Positions 10,306 through 24,389 of a stretch of 64,000 nucleotides of DNA are shown piece by piece. Each line of letters begins with the position of its first letter. Positions within the stretch are counted from its first letter, which is position 1. The position numbers were made by a program, and so were the translations under genes. The stretch is taken from assembly GCF_036669915.1 (NCBI RefSeq), contig NC_089316.1:5992271-6056270 (forward strand), written 5' to 3'. The DNA is from Pocillopora verrucosa. Lineage: Eukaryota; Cnidaria; Anthozoa; Scleractinia; Pocilloporidae. The notes under the pieces were generated by a model that was not told the origin of the DNA, made no database searches, and saw nothing but the letters and a program-made list of their open reading frames with translations.

Positions 10306-13300
10306 ATGGATATCAACGCACAGAAAACGAAAATTCCATCAAAAGAAACACTTGGTGACTGTCTTCAAAAGGCTTCATCGCTGTTGTCTGTTGCGGCCAT
10401 TCTGATGACGGTGTCTCTCTTTGTTAGATCGGAGACAAACACAAAAATGCTAGATTCAAAATTTACTCTGGAAATTCAAGAAATGGGGGATGCTCTCGAA
10501 TCCATGAGGGCTGCTTGCCAAGTTCTTCGTGAAGACCGAGACATTTCAAACGGTAGGTAATTTAGTATAAATTTTCTTAGCAACTGCGCGTCGCTTGAAC
10601 TTGAACTGTCCTGGATCCATACGAAAGTAAGCCGGGCGCACTCAGTTGCCACCGCTTTTACTCAAAGCAAACAGTAGATAACCAAGTCCATACGTTTAAT
10701 GGACTTAAGAAAATCCACCTAATGAGATGTTTGTGTGGATTACATTTTAATGTAAATCAGGCCATGAACAACTGAAATGTATTCGGGCATTTCTATTGAT
10801 TGCGATATGATGAGAGAAGTTTTGACAACACAGATTTGACCTTAATCAGAAACTTGACCCGTTTATTGAAACAAGTCACGACTGCATATTGTATACTTAT
10901 CTTTCAATAGATCCTTTCAAACGAATCAGTGGCTTCTCTTCGACTTGTCCTCTGTCGAAAAGGATTTAAACAAAAGAATTCCGAACAAAATACGTAGCAG
11001 AAAACGAGTTTTCCTTGTTTCGGTCATGGAACAAAAAGCACTTTGTGAAGCGTAAATCTGATATAATCAATGTTAAAACAAAACAAAACAAAAACGGTCA
11101 ACCCTTGCCGTTTTCTTTAGGTAGGAAACAAGACGTCATAATTGTTCGCCGCAGCTTAAGGACCAACCGGAGCGACTCAGTTAATCAAGCAGAAGCCGAC
11201 ACTGGTTTCAGGAAGTACGTGACCTCTATTGTAACTGAGTCCATAGGGACTTACTGCCTCTCCCCTGGTAAATTCTGTGTGGCAGGACCTCGGGGACCAA
11301 GAGGAATTCCGGGAAATCGCGGTAAACGAGGTCCAAGGGGATCTAAAGGTAAAACGGGAGAGAAAGGCAAACCAGGAATGAAAGGAGATGTTGGAAATCC
11401 TGGAATGAAGGGAGAAGAGGGTATGAATTAAGAGCTATTGACACTTTACTTCTGTCTTTCCTTATTCATAATAGTCATTGTCATTAGGAACAAAATGAGT
11501 GGAAATTTTGCCGGAATCTAAAACCAGAATTGAAAGATTGAAACAAAAAGATCATAAGCGTCTTTTGGTTGAGACATAATGTTATCTATTACAAGAAATG
11601 TATCTTTAACTTGTGAAAAAATACTTCACCAGGTTTTATGTGGCCGTTAATTTTTTTTCTTGGGATGGAATTTGGTCGTCATCTATAAGTCTAGTTAACA
11701 AATTTAGCTTTGAATAATAAGTTTCTGATACGATGCCAAGGCTAGCAAAATCTCCAATCAAGAAAAATCTAGAGGTTCATTGTCGAGTACAAATCTATCA
11801 TAGGGTGTAAAATGGATGCAATCTGCGCCCAAGGGTGAGCAGGCTTCCTCCATGTCTCTAGAGCCAATCTTTACCACGCCAAATAATTTTGCTCCGACAG
11901 TTGTAAGACATTCCCCTAAATTTCAGTTAAGGCGTTTGTCACATGCCTGTGTATATTCTTTAAGGCGACAGAGGAGTTCCTGGTCATCCAGGACCTAAAG
12001 GGGAACCTGGCCAGTCCATATCTGCTCCAAACGTTTATGTTTCTCCTGCCTCACATACAATCACTGAGAATCAGACCGCCACGTTTAGCTGCTCAGCTGA
12101 TGGCAATCCAAAACCCAGAGTAACTTGGAGTAAAATGAGTGGTGCAGGTCAAGTCAATATCAACAGTCACGATAATACATTGCAGATCATAAATGTTGCT
12201 TATAACGACTCAGGAAGCTATGTTTGCGTGGCCACAAGCATCTTAGGAAAAGCTCAGAAGACGGTGAAACTTACCGTTGAAGGTGATGCTGATAATGAAA
12301 ATACTTGATTTCGTGCGTCTTTCGTAGGGAAGCAGTCATATGCTCTGTTGGTGACAACCGATTCCCCCTCCTTTCTCCCTGAAAACCGTGCCCCCCCCCC
12401 CCCCCCCCCACCCCCATCTTCCCCTCCTCCCTTCCGGGCGATAAACAAATACCAGTGATTAGTTCGTTACGGTTAGTTTACATTATCAATTCATAATGTT
12501 GGTGTCCTTTTTAAATCTAGCTCCTCCACGATTCATCCATACTCCCCAGAGGTTAACTAAGGTCCCTGCAAACTCAGTCGCCTCTATTCGTTGTCGAGCT
12601 TTTGGTTTTCCACCACCAACTATAGTTTGGTCGAGAGGATTTGTCCCGTTACCGCAAGGCCGGACCACGATTGCTAAGAATGGCACCCTTATTATCGCCA
12701 ACTTTGGTCCTTTAGACAGTGGTACATATCAGTGTAAAGCCAGCAACAAACTTGGATCTGTTAGTGTCCTAACAACATTAAATTATGATGAGCAAGGTCA
12801 GGAAATATAAGGTTTAATTTTTTGGTTAAAAATTTTTCATTATTTCAAGGAAGGTTTATATCACTGAACAGGAAGGGAACGCCATCCTTTGCAAACAGTC
12901 GACTTCAGTAAATGAAGTTGTTTAAATTCTATTTGTTCCAAGTGCCACCCACACTCACCTACAGTATGTAGGTGAGTGTTACGAAACCAAGAGAAAGGTG
13001 AAGGTCCGGATCCACAAGGTCTCACACTCGCTTTGGTTTTTATACCCTTTCAGCGACTTAAGGAACATTTCAAACTTGTTTTCCTTGAATTAAACCTTAA
13101 TACCTCTGTTCAGATTCAAAAGATTCTTGTCTTGTTGAACACGCCACTGTTTACAATTGCGTTATCGCCTCTTTTTTCGTTTAAATACTGGCAGCTATGG
13201 ATAGCATAATATATCACGGCATATTTCGCCCCTCGCGGCTGACTAAGATAAAAATTGACAATGAAATGCGTTCTTCACTAAAATGCTTCAAAATTGTGCA

Positions 13301-14900
13301 GCTAAAAATTAATTAAACTAAAGAAAAATTGTTTTTTCTTAATTTTCAATATTATTTCTATGCAATAGTCGGTGACAGCTTTGCAGGGGAAAAACTTCGT
13401 TCCTATAAAGATTCTTTATATCTGCAAAATGTACAAAGTCTCTCTTGATAGTAAAGATGAGGATGAAAAAAATGCTTACTAGAGGAACAAGCTTATCAGG
13501 GATCAGCTGGTGCTAATGCCAAAGATATTTAAATTTTGGAATAATTGCATCGCTTGTTATTTCTGAGTATAATTAGACGTTGATTAAATGTTTTCCATTG
13601 CGATAGAATTCATAATGTTCGAAGTTACTGAGAGGATCACAAAGGGGTTAACCTTTAGCCGTAAAATGACGAAAATATTTAGCTGTTAGGCGTAAAAAAT
13701 GACCAATTTAATTGTGTCGCAAAAAGTTAACCGTTAAGAGGTTTTAATTAATCACAAAGAAAGGAAGTCAATCGTTAGCCGTAAAATGGCCGAAATGTTA
13801 ATTGTTAGCCGTAAAAGCCATCACCCCACTTAGACCAACTACTATCAGGTTGATGAAAACAAAAACATCAAAGCTTTTTTCAAGAAAAGTTGTATCCTAT
13901 TTCCTTTTTTTCAGCACCTCAAATAGCCTCGACTATATTAGCAGGCAATTTGGTTTATGAAAGCATACTCCGACAGTTTTTAAAACCTGCTGTTGGAAGT
14001 CATCCTCGATGGCTGCTGTGCTACCGCGCCTCCTCTCACGGCTGGGCGGCCAGTATCTTCCACAGAAGGTGTGATGGGAAACAGAACACAGTCTCCATCA
14101 TAAGAGTTGGACAGTACGTGTTTGGAGGATACACGGACGTTCCATGGGGTAAAAGAATATATTTTCCTTATTCTCTGCTTTGATTGTAATCCAGTGAAAT
14201 AAAGTTGTATTTAAAGTAACAATCTAACATAAGCTTTTACATCTTGACCCAAAAAAATTATCGAACAAGTTATAAATTCATGAAAGGAAAAAGAATTGAG
14301 TAGTCAAAACCTATGGAAATGTTTCTCTCGGTTTTAGTTAATGTAACTGTCAAGTTCTCGTCTAAAAAAACGTTTAGTTAAACTTAAGGGAAGAAAACTT
14401 ATTCTTCTTCAATCTTTAAAGGCCAGTTAGCTTTCGATCAGGTCCTCACTATAAGAGTTGCGGCATACCGAAACACATCGTGTTTCCCAAAGAATTAAAC
14501 GACTAGAAAAGTTGTCGGATTTTTTTTTCCATGGTCTAAGGAACTGAAATTCAATGTATAATATGTTTATTTCACATCTTATTCTTCAGAGTCCAGTGGT
14601 GGCAGGGCAAGTACTTCCAAGGCGTTCATATTTTCTCTCCGAAATAAAGAAGGATTGGCACCATTCAAGAGTCTGGTTACTACGCCTAAATATGCTATTT
14701 ACAGGTTTCCAAGCGAGGGGCCCACATTTGGTGGAGGATACGACATTATTATTAGAGATAATGCAAACAGTAACACAAACTCCTACACATTCTTTGGCCG
14801 TTCTTATTCACTCCCAAGTGGTATAAAGGACCGAAAAACAATCCTGGCTGGGACTTTTAAGTTCACACCTGATGAGGTGGAGGTTTTCTATCTTGGTTGA
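10306..14900 (+). CDS. A2: type II membrane collagen-Ig-Ig-TLDc protein, shorter collagen
   Basis: Six exons: 10306-10552, 11121-11420, 11965-12282, 12521-12796, 13915-14148, 14590-14900; phase 1 throughout, 561 residues. The domain order is that of A1. The collagen exon is 27 bases shorter, losing three Gly-X-Y triplets (the GIMGSPGKS part), so the rod has about 20 triplets instead of 23 without a frame change. The Ig cysteines and TLDc motifs (WLLCYRASSHGW, FHRRCDG, FGGYTD, EVFYLG) are intact. The second TLDc half begins TTPKYAIYRFPSEGPTFGG, clearly different from A1 and A3 ([18 protein letters not shown]) and close to A4. It lies about 2.9 kb downstream of A1 on the same strand with its own leader, so it is probably transcribed separately. 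Confidence 0.82.
12391..12415. repeat. Poly-C tract in the A2 Ig1-Ig2 intron
   Basis: Nineteen consecutive C bases are followed by A and five more C. The sister introns in A1 and A3 carry only short C-runs (CCTCCCCCCTCCCCCCTC), so the tract expanded in this copy. Confidence 0.8.
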
Positions 14901-16943
14901 GTCAACACTGCTATATCATAATTCCACCACAAATCCCGGTAAAATAGTGTCATACTTCGATTCAATTTACCTTTTGGCTTTATCAGCTAAAAAGCAGACC
15001 TTTTTAAACTAGTCTCAAACACCGATGATTTATTGTATAGCAAAATAACAATTTTGTTTGCTTTTCTTCCATATATTACATGGTAAAAAAATTTAAGGGG
15101 CTTCACCCGACGGTAGTTTGTAAATCTTGACGTTTGCATGATGGGTAAAATTCGTGAGGTTTGGCCTAATTTAGAGACAAGAAACGAAAATGTTCCTACA
15201 ACTTCCAAAGAATTTATTCTTGAATAATTCAGATAGTTCCAACAATTTTCCTAGATGGAGGAGATTTTATTCCATAAAACCGATATAAAGATAATATGCG
15301 AAGAACGAGATTCTAATCTCAGAAGTGACTTGATTCGATTACGTAATGCGAAGGAGGAAAAGTACAACGGTCGCGAGCAAACTCCTATTACTCTAGATAA
15401 GTATAACTAAGTTATTTCCAGTCCTGAGGACCATATTGAAATTTGAGATAATTTCCTTAAAATAGTCGTGAACGATAATAAACCGAGTTTTTATGAATAC
15501 GGCTAAGGTTGAGATGTAATCAATGAAAGTCGAAGACGGGCTGGAGAGAATAAATAATCGTGCCTCGTGTTAAACAGCTAATTCTTTCGATGCTGCTGTC
15601 AAAAGTTAGCTTTTGGTTTGCTTAGTGAATTTCTCTACAGCAACGAAACTCTAGAGCACTGACCAATGGGGACCTTCGCCATACTTAGTGCAAAGGATAG
15701 TATGTTATGACCACAGAAGCAAACATAACAACCCAAAGCAACTGATCACGCGACCTTAAAGAATGGTCCTCTTGACGAGGCTCCATAGGGTTTTTGCGCA
15801 ATGTTGGCGCGCGCGCCAGCGTATTGTTTTTCTGGAAAATTTTTATTTTTTCGTTCTTCTAGGTCACTAAAAGCCATCAGATATGATTGTCGACTTCGAC
15901 TTTCTTGTAGACCTTGTCTCCACAGTCCTCTTCTCGCTAAAGTAAACTATTTTCTTGTACATCCCCATATTACATGATAAAACACGTGTATTACGCTGGA
16001 AGGATTCAAAGGTCCAATTCAAATGTCCCACCCCACCCAGGCAAAGTACACATCCCCAAACCCCTCGGAAACAGACGATAGTCAAATACCCGTTGAGGAG
16101 GAGAGGAGAGGTGTCGAACTTTCGAATTGATTGGCGCATAATGCTCATGTCTTAAATTCTTAGATCCTGAATGTAGGTATATTGAGTCTGGATAAAACTG
16201 GACAACGAAAGAAACCGACATGATGTATGTTGATCTGTATTTTGAGATAGATTATTAGTCTATTGGAATGAGTAGCAGCGCGCCTGTAGACGAGATTTGA
16301 GGGATGACGCATGTCATGGTTCAACTAAGTAATATAATTGCAAGCCAAGGTACATTCAAATTAAGAAAGCTTTAAGTTCACCTGTCGGACTACACGATCT
16401 TTACTGAAATGAAATAATTAAAGCTTGAGTTTTACCGAAAACATGAAGGGAATGAAGTTATCAAAGACCGGAGGAGCTTTTCACGGGCTGCTCACGGTTG
16501 GACGGACTAGAATGACCAGAAGCTTCACTAACTGTCAGGTCTGCCCTACAAGACACATCGTATTTTCTCGAATAAGCGCCCTCCACCGAATACCCTCCCA
16601 CCCTCGAGACCATAATGTCGGCAAGCACTCCTTTCGAATAAGCACTCTCCCTTCTCTTCCTAAATGGTATATACAGGGAAAACATTCCATTGCCACTTAA
16701 CTTCCAACTTTTTACGATTCAACTACAGCAGAATCAGTACGGGAGGATGGTTTCTTCTTCGTTTCAGTTATTTCTATCTCTATAGTTTCTTTTTATTACG
16801 TTATCAGTTCTTTAAATTTTTGTCTTACTGCTGCGCTAACTTAGTAAGCACCTTCCCCCCCTCCCCCCCTTCCCCCCCCAGAAAACTCGCAAATGAAAGA
16901 TCCGATCATAAAAAAACGAGTTGAAAAGATTCCCTCGCTACAG
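14901..16943. other. A2-A3 spacer: 3' flank repeats, no gene
   Basis: It aligns with the A1-A2 spacer along its length. It contains the palindrome at 15805-15818, the CGAATAAGCGCCCTCC repeat fragment near 16568 and C-rich tracts near 16853-16880. The open frames here are not conserved in frame between copies, and no gene is supported. Confidence 0.5.
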
Positions 16944-17783
16944 GTTGTGACATTTCAGGCGCCTGTTTTTTTCTAATGGTAATATTATATTCGCTCTTTT
17001 CTTTGTAAGAGGCGATCTGATGAAATCGAAGATCATATTCCACTTTGTTCTCGGTTTGGTAGGTTTCTTTCATTTGAAAGCAAGCTCAATCAAGTTCTCG
17101 CGCACGACATTTCCTAGAACTGATAGTCGTCGAACAGAAACACATACAAATGTCACACTTTTGTTAAAATATTTTCAGTTAAGAACATCCTGTTTGGTTG
17201 AATCCCAACATAAAACAAATTTTGCTTGGGACGCAAAGTGCAAGTTGATCAAAAGCTAGCTTGAAAATCAAGGGTACTTCTGAATAAGATCACAAACAAT
17301 GCATTTAATACTTTCAGCAGTGGTAACTGTGTGGTCCGTACACATAAACCCTCAAGTACTCCGCTGTGACAAAAAACTGATGACAGACAGCATCACGTGA
17401 AAAGGTCGCCTCTAACTACTAAGGTTTCTTTATTAGAAGGACGGAAGCACGAAAACCGAGAGGAAAATCTACCCTTGTTAGATGGTAAGTATATTGGAGG
17501 AATGCTAAAAACCACACGCCGACGATAGAACTAATTACCGACGTCTTTATTATTGACACTGAATGATGCACGAAGCCGGATTATAGTAAACTCGTAAAGA
17601 ATTTGGACTGCCTCCAACTTTGGATACAACTAACTGTAGCGCTCCTTCATTCCGCAGTTTCTTGAGGGCTGAAACGGTAAACAAAACCTTGTGCAGTAAT
17701 TGTATGATCATCAGTACTGCTGAGTTTGACGAGTTTGTTTTGTGCCTTTTTTTACTTACAGCAAGAAACGCAGGGAAAACACC

Positions 17784-20700
17784 ATGGATATCAACGCACA
17801 GAAAACGAAAATTCCATCAAAAGAAAATCTTGGTGACTGTCTTCAAAAGGCTTCATCGCTGTTGTCTGTTGCGGCCATTCTGATGACGGTGTCTCTCTTT
17901 GTTAGATCGGAGACAAACACAAAAATGCTGGATTCAAAATTTACTCTGAAAATTCAAGGAATGGGGGATGCTCTCGAATCTATGAGGGCTGCTTGCCAAG
18001 TTCTTCGTGAAGACCGAGACATTTCGAACGGTTGGTAATTTAGTATAAAATTTTCTTAACAACTGCGCGTCGCTTGAACTTGAACTGTCCTGGATCCATA
18101 CGAAAGTAAGCCGGGCGCACTCAGTTGCCACCGCTTTTACTCAAAGCAAACAGTGGATAACCAAGCCCATACGTTTGATGGACTTCAGAAAATCCACCTA
18201 ATGAGATGTTTGTGTGGATTACATTTTAATGTAAATCAGGCCATGAACAACTGAAATGTATTCGGGCATTTCTATTGATTGCGATATGATGAGAGAAGTT
18301 TTGACAACACAGATTTGACCTTAATCAGAAACTTGACCCGTCTATTGAAACAAGTCACGACTGCATATTGTATACTTATCTTTCAATAGATTTTTTCAAA
18401 CGAATCAGTGGCTTCTCTTTGACTCGTCCTCTGCTGAAAGGGATTTAAACAAAAGATTTCCGAACAAAATACGTAGTAAAAAACGTGCTTTCCTTGTTTC
18501 GGTCATGGAATAAAAAGCACTTTGTGAAGCTTAAATCTGATCTAATCAATGTCAAAAAAAAAAAAACAAAAGCAAAAACAAAACAAAAAGATTAACCCTT
18601 GCCGTTTTCTTCAGGTAGGAAACAAGACGTCAAAATTGTACGCCGCAGCTTAACGACCAACCGGAGCGACTCAGTTAATCAAGCAGAGGCCGACACTGGT
18701 TTCAGGAAGTACATGACCTCTCTTGTAACTGAGTCCATAGGGACTTACTGCCTCTCCCCTGGTAAAGTCTGCGTGGCAGGGCCTCGGGGACCAAGGGGAA
18801 TTCCGGGAAATCGCGGTAAACGAGGTCCAAGGGGATCTAAAGGAAAAACGGGAGGGAAAGGCATTATGGGATCACCTGGCAAATCTGGAAAATCGGGAAT
18901 GAAAGGAGATGTTGGAAATCCTGGAATGAAGGGAGAAAAGGGTATGAATCAAGAGCTATTGGCACTTTATTTCTGTCTTTCCTTATTCATAATAGTCATT
19001 GTCATTAGGAACAAAATGAGTGGAAATTTTGCTGGAATCTTAAACCACAATTGCAAGATTGAAACCAGGAGATCATAAGCGTCTCTTGATTGCGGCAAAT
19101 TGTTATCTGTTACAATAAATGTATCTTCAACTTTTCTTTTTTTTTTTCCTTGGGATGGAATTTTTTCGTAATCCATAAGTCTAATATAGTTAACAAATTC
19201 AACTTTGAACCATGTTTCTGATACGATGTCAAGGCAAGCAAAACCTTAAAAAATTAAAAAAATCTGGAGGCTCATTGTCGAGCACAAATCTATCATAAAG
19301 TGTAAAATAAATGCAATCTGCGCCCGAGGGTGTGCAGGCTTCCTCCATGTCTCCAGAGCCAATCTTTATTATGCCATATAATTTCGCTTCGACAGTTGTA
19401 AGACATTCCCCTAAATTTCAGTTAAGGCGTTTGTTACATGCCTGTATATATTCTTTTAAGGTGACAAAGGAGTTCCTGGTCATCCGGGACCTAAAGGTGA
19501 ACCTGGCCAGTCCATATCTGCTCCAAATGTTGATGTTTTTCCTGCCTCACATACAATCACTGAGAACCAGACCGCCACGTTTAGCTGCTCAGCTGATGGC
19601 AATCCAAAACCCAGAGTAACTTGGAGTAAAATGAGTGGTGCAGGACAAGTCAATATGAACGGTCACGATAATAAGTTGCAGATCAAAAATGCTACTTATA
19701 ACGACTCAGGAAGCTATGTTTGTATGGCCACAAGTATCTTGGGAAAAGCTCAGAAGACGGTGAAACTTACAGTTGAAGGTGATGCTGACAATGGAAATAC
19801 TTGATGTCGCGCGTCATTCATAGGGAAGTAGTCATACATTCTGTTGGTGACAACCGATTACCCCTCCTTTCTTCCTGGAAACCGTGAGCCTCCCCCCTCC
19901 CCCCTCAAAATCCTTTAACCTTCCCCTCCTCCCTCTCGGGCGATAAACAAAATATCAGTAATTGGTTCGTTAAAGTCAGTTTATAGTATCAATTTATAAT
20001 GTTGGTTTCCTTTTAAATTTAGCGCCTCCACGTTTCATCCATACTCCGGAGAGGCTTACTAAAGTCCCTGCGAACTCAGTCGCCTCTGTTCGTTGCCGAG
20101 CTTTTGGTTTTCCGCCACCAACTGTAGTTTGGTCGAGAGAATTTGTCTCATTACCGCAAGGCCGGACCACGATTGCTAAGAATGGCACCCTTATTATAGC
20201 CAACTTTGGTCCTTTAGATAGTGGTACATATCGGTGCAAAGCCAGCAACAAGCTTGGATCCGTTAGTGTGCTAACAACCTTACATTATGATGAACAAGGT
20301 CAGGAAACTTACGTTTTTAATTTTAATTAAAATTTTTCATTATTTCAATCCTTTGCCAACAGTCGACTGCAGTAAATAAAGTTATTCAAATTCTATTTGT
20401 TCCAAGAGCCTACTACATGACTTACAGTATATAGATGAGTGCTACGAAAACCTAGAGAAAGGTGAAGGTCCGGATCCACAAGATCTCACACTCAGTTAGG
20501 TTTTTATGCTCTCTCAGTGACGTAAGGAACATTTCAAACTTGTTACCCATACAGTAAACTTTAACACCCCTGTTTAAATTCAAAAGATTCATGTTGAACA
20601 CGCCTCTGTTTACACTTGTGTTATCGCCTCTGTTTTTGTTTACATACAGGCAACTATGGGTGGCATCCCCCTTTAAGTTTTGCTGATAACATTTCATGGT

Positions 20701-22341
20701 ATATTTGACCGCTTATGACTGACTAAGATAAAAAATTGACACCGAAATGTGTTCTTCACTCATATGCTTCAAAATTGTACAACTAAAAATTAATTAAACT
20801 GAAGAAAAATCACGAGAAATTTTTTTCTTAATTTTCAGTATAATTTCTATGCAATAGTGGTTGACTACTTCGTAGGGAAAATTTTCGCTCCTATAAAATT
20901 CTTTATATCTGCAAAGTGTACAGATAGATAGATAGTGTACAGATAGTTTCACCATGTTAACTACTTCGACCAATTAGCTGGTGCTGATGCCAAAGATATT
21001 TAAATTTTTGAGTAATTGCATCACTTGTTATTTCTAATTATAGTTAGACGTTGATTTATCGTTTTCCCCTGTGACAATATTCATAATGGTCAAAGTTACT
21101 AAGAAGATCCGTTAACCGTTAGCCATAAAATGGCAAAAATTTCTAGCTGTTTGGCGTAAAAAAACGTTAATCGTAAAAAGGTTTTATTTAATCACAAAGG
21201 AAGTCAATCGTTAACCGTGAAATGGCCAAAATGTTAACTGTTAGCCGTAAAAGCCATCACCCCACTGAAAACAACTGCTAACAGGTTGATCAAAACAAAA
21301 ACTTTGAAGCTTTCTTCAAGAAAAGTTGTATCCTATTTCCTTTTTTTCAGCACTTCAAATAGCCTCGACTATATTAGCAGGTAATTTGGATTATAAAAGC
21401 AAACTCCATCAGTTTTTGAAACCTGCTGTTGGAAGTCATCCTCGATGGGTGCTGTGCTACCGCGCCTCCTCTCACGGCTGGGCGGCCGGTATTTTCCACA
21501 GAAGGTGTGATGGGAAACTGAACACAGTTTCCATCATAAAAGTTGGACAGTACGTGTTTGGAGGATACACGGACATTTCATGGGGTAAAAGAATATCTTT
21601 TCCTTATTCTCTGATTTGATTGTAACTCAGTGACATAAAGGTGTATGTAAAGTAACAATCTAACCTAAGCTTTTACATCTTGACCCCAAAAAATGATCGA
21701 ACAAGTTATAAATTCATGAAAGGAAAAAGAATTGAGTAGTCAAAACGTATGAAAATTTTTTTCTCGGTTTTCTTTAATGTAACTGTCAAGTTCTGGTTTA
21801 AAAAAACGTCTAGTTAAAACCTAAGGGAAGAAAACTTATTCTTCGCCAATCTTTAAAGGCCAGTTAGCTTTCGATCAGGTCCTCACTATTAGAGTTGCGG
21901 CATAACGAAACACATCGTGTTTCCCAAAGAATTAAACAACTAGAAAAATTGTCGGAGATTTTTTTTCCTCACGGTCTAAGGAACTTAAAATTCAATGTAT
22001 AATATGTTTATTTCACATCTTATTCTTCAGAGTCCAGTGGTGGCTACACAAGTACTTCCAAGGCGTTCATATTTTCTCTCCGAAATAAAGAAGGATTGGC
22101 ACCATTCAAGAGCCTGGTTAGTTTGCCTGGTTATGCTATTTACAGGAGTTCAAGCTATGGGCCCACATTTGGTGGAGGATTCGACATTGCTATTAGTGAT
22201 AATGCAAACAGTAACACAAACTCCTACACACACTTTGGCTCTTATTATTCACTCCCAAGTGGTATAAAGGACCGAAAAACAATCCTGGCTGGGACTTATA
22301 AGTTCACACCTGATGAGGTGGAGGTTTTCTATCTTGGTTGA
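17784..22341 (+). CDS. A3: type II membrane collagen-Ig-Ig-TLDc protein
   Basis: Six exons: 17784-18030, 18615-18941, 19461-19778, 20023-20298, 21351-21584, 22031-22341; phase 1 throughout, 570 residues, the same length as A1. It is the closest sister of A1 in exons, introns and 3' flank. The first exon donor is GTTGGT instead of the GTAGGT of the other A genes, a weaker match to the consensus that may reduce splicing. In Ig2 the usual Y-Q-C is Y-R-C; both structural cysteines remain. TLDc is complete. In the last exon the differences from A1 cluster: an early G for D, then four changes within about 35 residues (AIYRSS, FDIAISDNAN, SYTHFGS), while the rest of the exon matches. No stop codon or frameshift was seen, so it appears intact. 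Confidence 0.8.
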
Positions 22342-24389
22342 GTCAACACTGCTATATCATAATTCCACCACAAATCCCGGTAAAATAGTGTCATACCTCG
22401 ATTCAATTTACCTTTTGGCTTTGTCAGCTGAAAAGCAGACCTTTTAAAACTAGTCTCAAACACTGATGTTTTATTGTTTCGCAAAAGAACAATTTTGTTT
22501 GCTTTTCTTCCATATATTGCATGGTAAAAAAATTTAAGGGGCTTCACCCGACGGTAGTTTGTAAATCTTGACGTTTGCATGATGGGTAAAATTCGTGAGG
22601 TTTGTCAGTGTTACAATATTTTTGGCCTAATTTAGATATAAGAAACGAAAATATTCCCAGAACTTCCAAAGAATTTATTCTTGAGTGATTCAGATAGTTC
22701 CAACAATTTTCCTAGATGGAGGAGATTTTATTCCATAAAACCGATATAAAGATAATATGCGAAGAACGAGATTCTAATCTCAGAGGTCACTTGATTCGAT
22801 TACGTAATGCGAAGGAGGAAAAGTACAACGGTCGCGAGCAAACTCCTATTTTTAACTCTAGATAAGTATAACTAAGTTATTTTCAGTCATTCCTAAGGAC
22901 AATATTGAAGTTTGAGATAAGTTCCTTAAAATAGTCGTGAATGATAATAAACCAAGTTTTTATGAATACGGCTAAGGTTGAGATGTTATCAATGAAAGTC
23001 GAAGACGGGCTGGAGAGAATAAATAATCGTGCCTCGTGTTAAACAACTAATTCTTTCGATGCTGCAGTCAAAAGTTAGCTTTAGGTTTGCTTAGTGAATT
23101 TCTCTACAGCAGAGAGCACTGACCAATGGGAACCTTCGCCATACTTAGTGCAAAGGATAGTATGTTATGACAACAGAAACAAACATAACCCAAAGCAACT
23201 GCTCACGCGACCTTAAAGAATGGTCCTCTTGAGGAGGCTCCATAGGGTTTTTGCGCAATGTTGGCGCGCGCGCCAGCGTATTGTTTTTCTGGAAAATTTT
23301 TATGTTTTCGTTCTTCTAGGTCACTAAAAGCCATCAGATCTGATTGTCGACTTCGACTTTCTTGTAGACTTTTTTTCCATAGTCCTCTTCTCGCAAAAGT
23401 AAACTATTTTCTTGTACATCCCCATATTACATGATAAAACACGTGTATTACGCTAGAAGGATTCAAAGGTCCAATTCAAATGTCCCACCCCACCCAGGCA
23501 AAGTACACATCCCCAAACCCCTCGGGAACAGACGATGGTCGAATACCCGTTGAGGAGGAGGGGAGAGGTGTCGAACTTTCGAATTGATTGGCGCATAATG
23601 CTCATTTCTTAAATTCTTAGATCCTGAATGTAAGTATATTGAGTCTGGATAAAACTGGACAACGAAAGAAACTGACATGATGTATGTTGATCTGTATTTT
23701 GAGATAGATTATTAGTCTACTGGAATGAGTAGCAGCGCCTATAGACGAGACTTGAGAGATGACGCATGTCATGGTTCAATTAAGTAATATAATTGCAAGC
23801 CAAGGTACATTCAAATTAAGAACGCTTTAAGTTCACCTGTCGGACTATACGATCTTTACTGAAATGAAATAATTAAAGTTTGAGTTTTACCGAAAACATG
23901 AAGGGAATGAAGTTATCAAAGACCGGAGGAGCTTTGTACGGGCTGCTCATGGTTGGACGGACTAGAATGACCAGAAGCTTCACTAACTGTCAGGTCTGCC
24001 CTACAAGACACATCGTATTTTCTCGAATAAGCGCCCTCCACCGAATACCCTCCCACCCTCAAGACCATAATGTCAGCAAGCACTCCTTTCGAATAACCTC
24101 TCTCCCTTCTCTTCCTTAATGGTATATACAGGGAAAACCTCTTTCCATTGTCACTTAACTTCCAACTTTTTACGATTCAACTACAGCAGAATCAGTACGG
24201 GAGGATGGTTTCTTCTTCGTTTCAGTTATTTCTTTCTCTATGGTTTCTTTTGAGTACGTTATCAGTTCTTTAAATTTGTGTCTTACTGCTGCGCTAACTT
24301 AATAAGCACCTCCCCCCCTCCCCCCCAGAAAACTCGCAAATGAAAGATCCGATCATAAAAAAAGAGTTGAAAAGATTCCCTCGCTACAG
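22342..24389. other. A3-A4 spacer: 3' flank repeats, no gene
   Basis: It is nearly identical to the A1-A2 spacer, as expected if A1-A2 was duplicated as a block. The palindrome is at 23262-23275, the CGAATAAGCGCCCTCC fragment near 24024, and a shortened C-rich tract near 24310-24327. No gene is supported. Confidence 0.5.
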
